This document shows positions 6,246 to 6,276 of a stretch of DNA of 6,276 nucleotides, piece by piece (position 1 is the first letter of the stretch; every line of letters starts with the position of its first letter). A model generated the notes under the pieces. It was not told the origin of the DNA. It saw nothing but the letters and a program-made list of their open reading frames with translations, and made no database searches. Both the position numbers and the translations under genes were made by a program. This DNA comes from CAZGMC01 sp964526565 (GTDB taxonomy: Bacteria > Pseudomonadota > Alphaproteobacteria > DSM-16000 > Inquilinaceae): contig CAZGMC010000140.1 of NCBI GenBank assembly GCA_964526565.1, positions 1 to 6,276 of the forward strand, read 5' to 3'.

Positions 6246-6276
6246 ATGGTGCGGCTGTGGTGCGGCTATGGTGCGG
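6246..6276. repeat. 11-bp tandem repeat at the window edge (2.8 copies visible)
   Basis: ATGGTGCGGCT (6246-6256), GTGGTGCGGCT (6257-6267) and ATGGTGCGG (6268-6276) run off the end, so the copy number is unknown. It lies upstream of the minus-strand CoA-transferase. The units alternate A and G at position 1. Confidence 0.85.

Overview
High-GC (roughly 70%) chromosomal DNA. The genes have G/C-rich third codon positions and resemble those of an alphaproteobacterium, plausibly Rhodospirillales-like. That placement rests on the style of the proteins (a YejF-type ABC ATPase, a short DksA/TraR-like protein, RF3), not on a marker gene. No rRNA, tRNA, CRISPR array, insertion sequence or phage gene is visible.

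Layout. Plus strand: the 3' end of a YejF-like peptide ABC-transporter ATPase (1-326); an intergenic stretch ending in a 12-bp tandem repeat that carries four Shine-Dalgarno sequences; a DksA/TraR zinc-finger protein (668-1021); and release factor 3, prfC, from a GTG start (1131-2777). A GC-rich hairpin at 2779-2801 separates prfC from a block of convergent minus-strand genes. Read in transcription order, that block is a CaiB/BaiF family III CoA-transferase (6060-4828), a VOC/glyoxalase-fold protein 5 nt behind it (4822-4466), a pterin-4a-carbinolamine dehydratase (4290-3946), a probable ORF with a hydrolase-like N terminus and a 15-bp repeat broken by a 100-N assembly gap (3814-3385), and a GNAT acetyltransferase (3388-2822).

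How the genes relate. These are mostly unlinked housekeeping or accessory functions. The only convincing operon is CoA-transferase plus VOC. The repeat ORF and GNAT also look translationally coupled: once the gap is corrected for repeat phase, the stop of the first overlaps the start of the second as ATGA.

The most unusual theme is the density of short tandem repeats. Six different arrays with periods of 11, 12, 12, 12, 13 and 15 bp lie in about 6 kb, outside the recognised conserved domains and often at gene starts. Two of them multiply a Shine-Dalgarno-like motif directly in front of a start codon (the DksA-like gene and the dehydratase). Copy-number change there could tune translation; this is inference. 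I do not recognise a described system that it matches.
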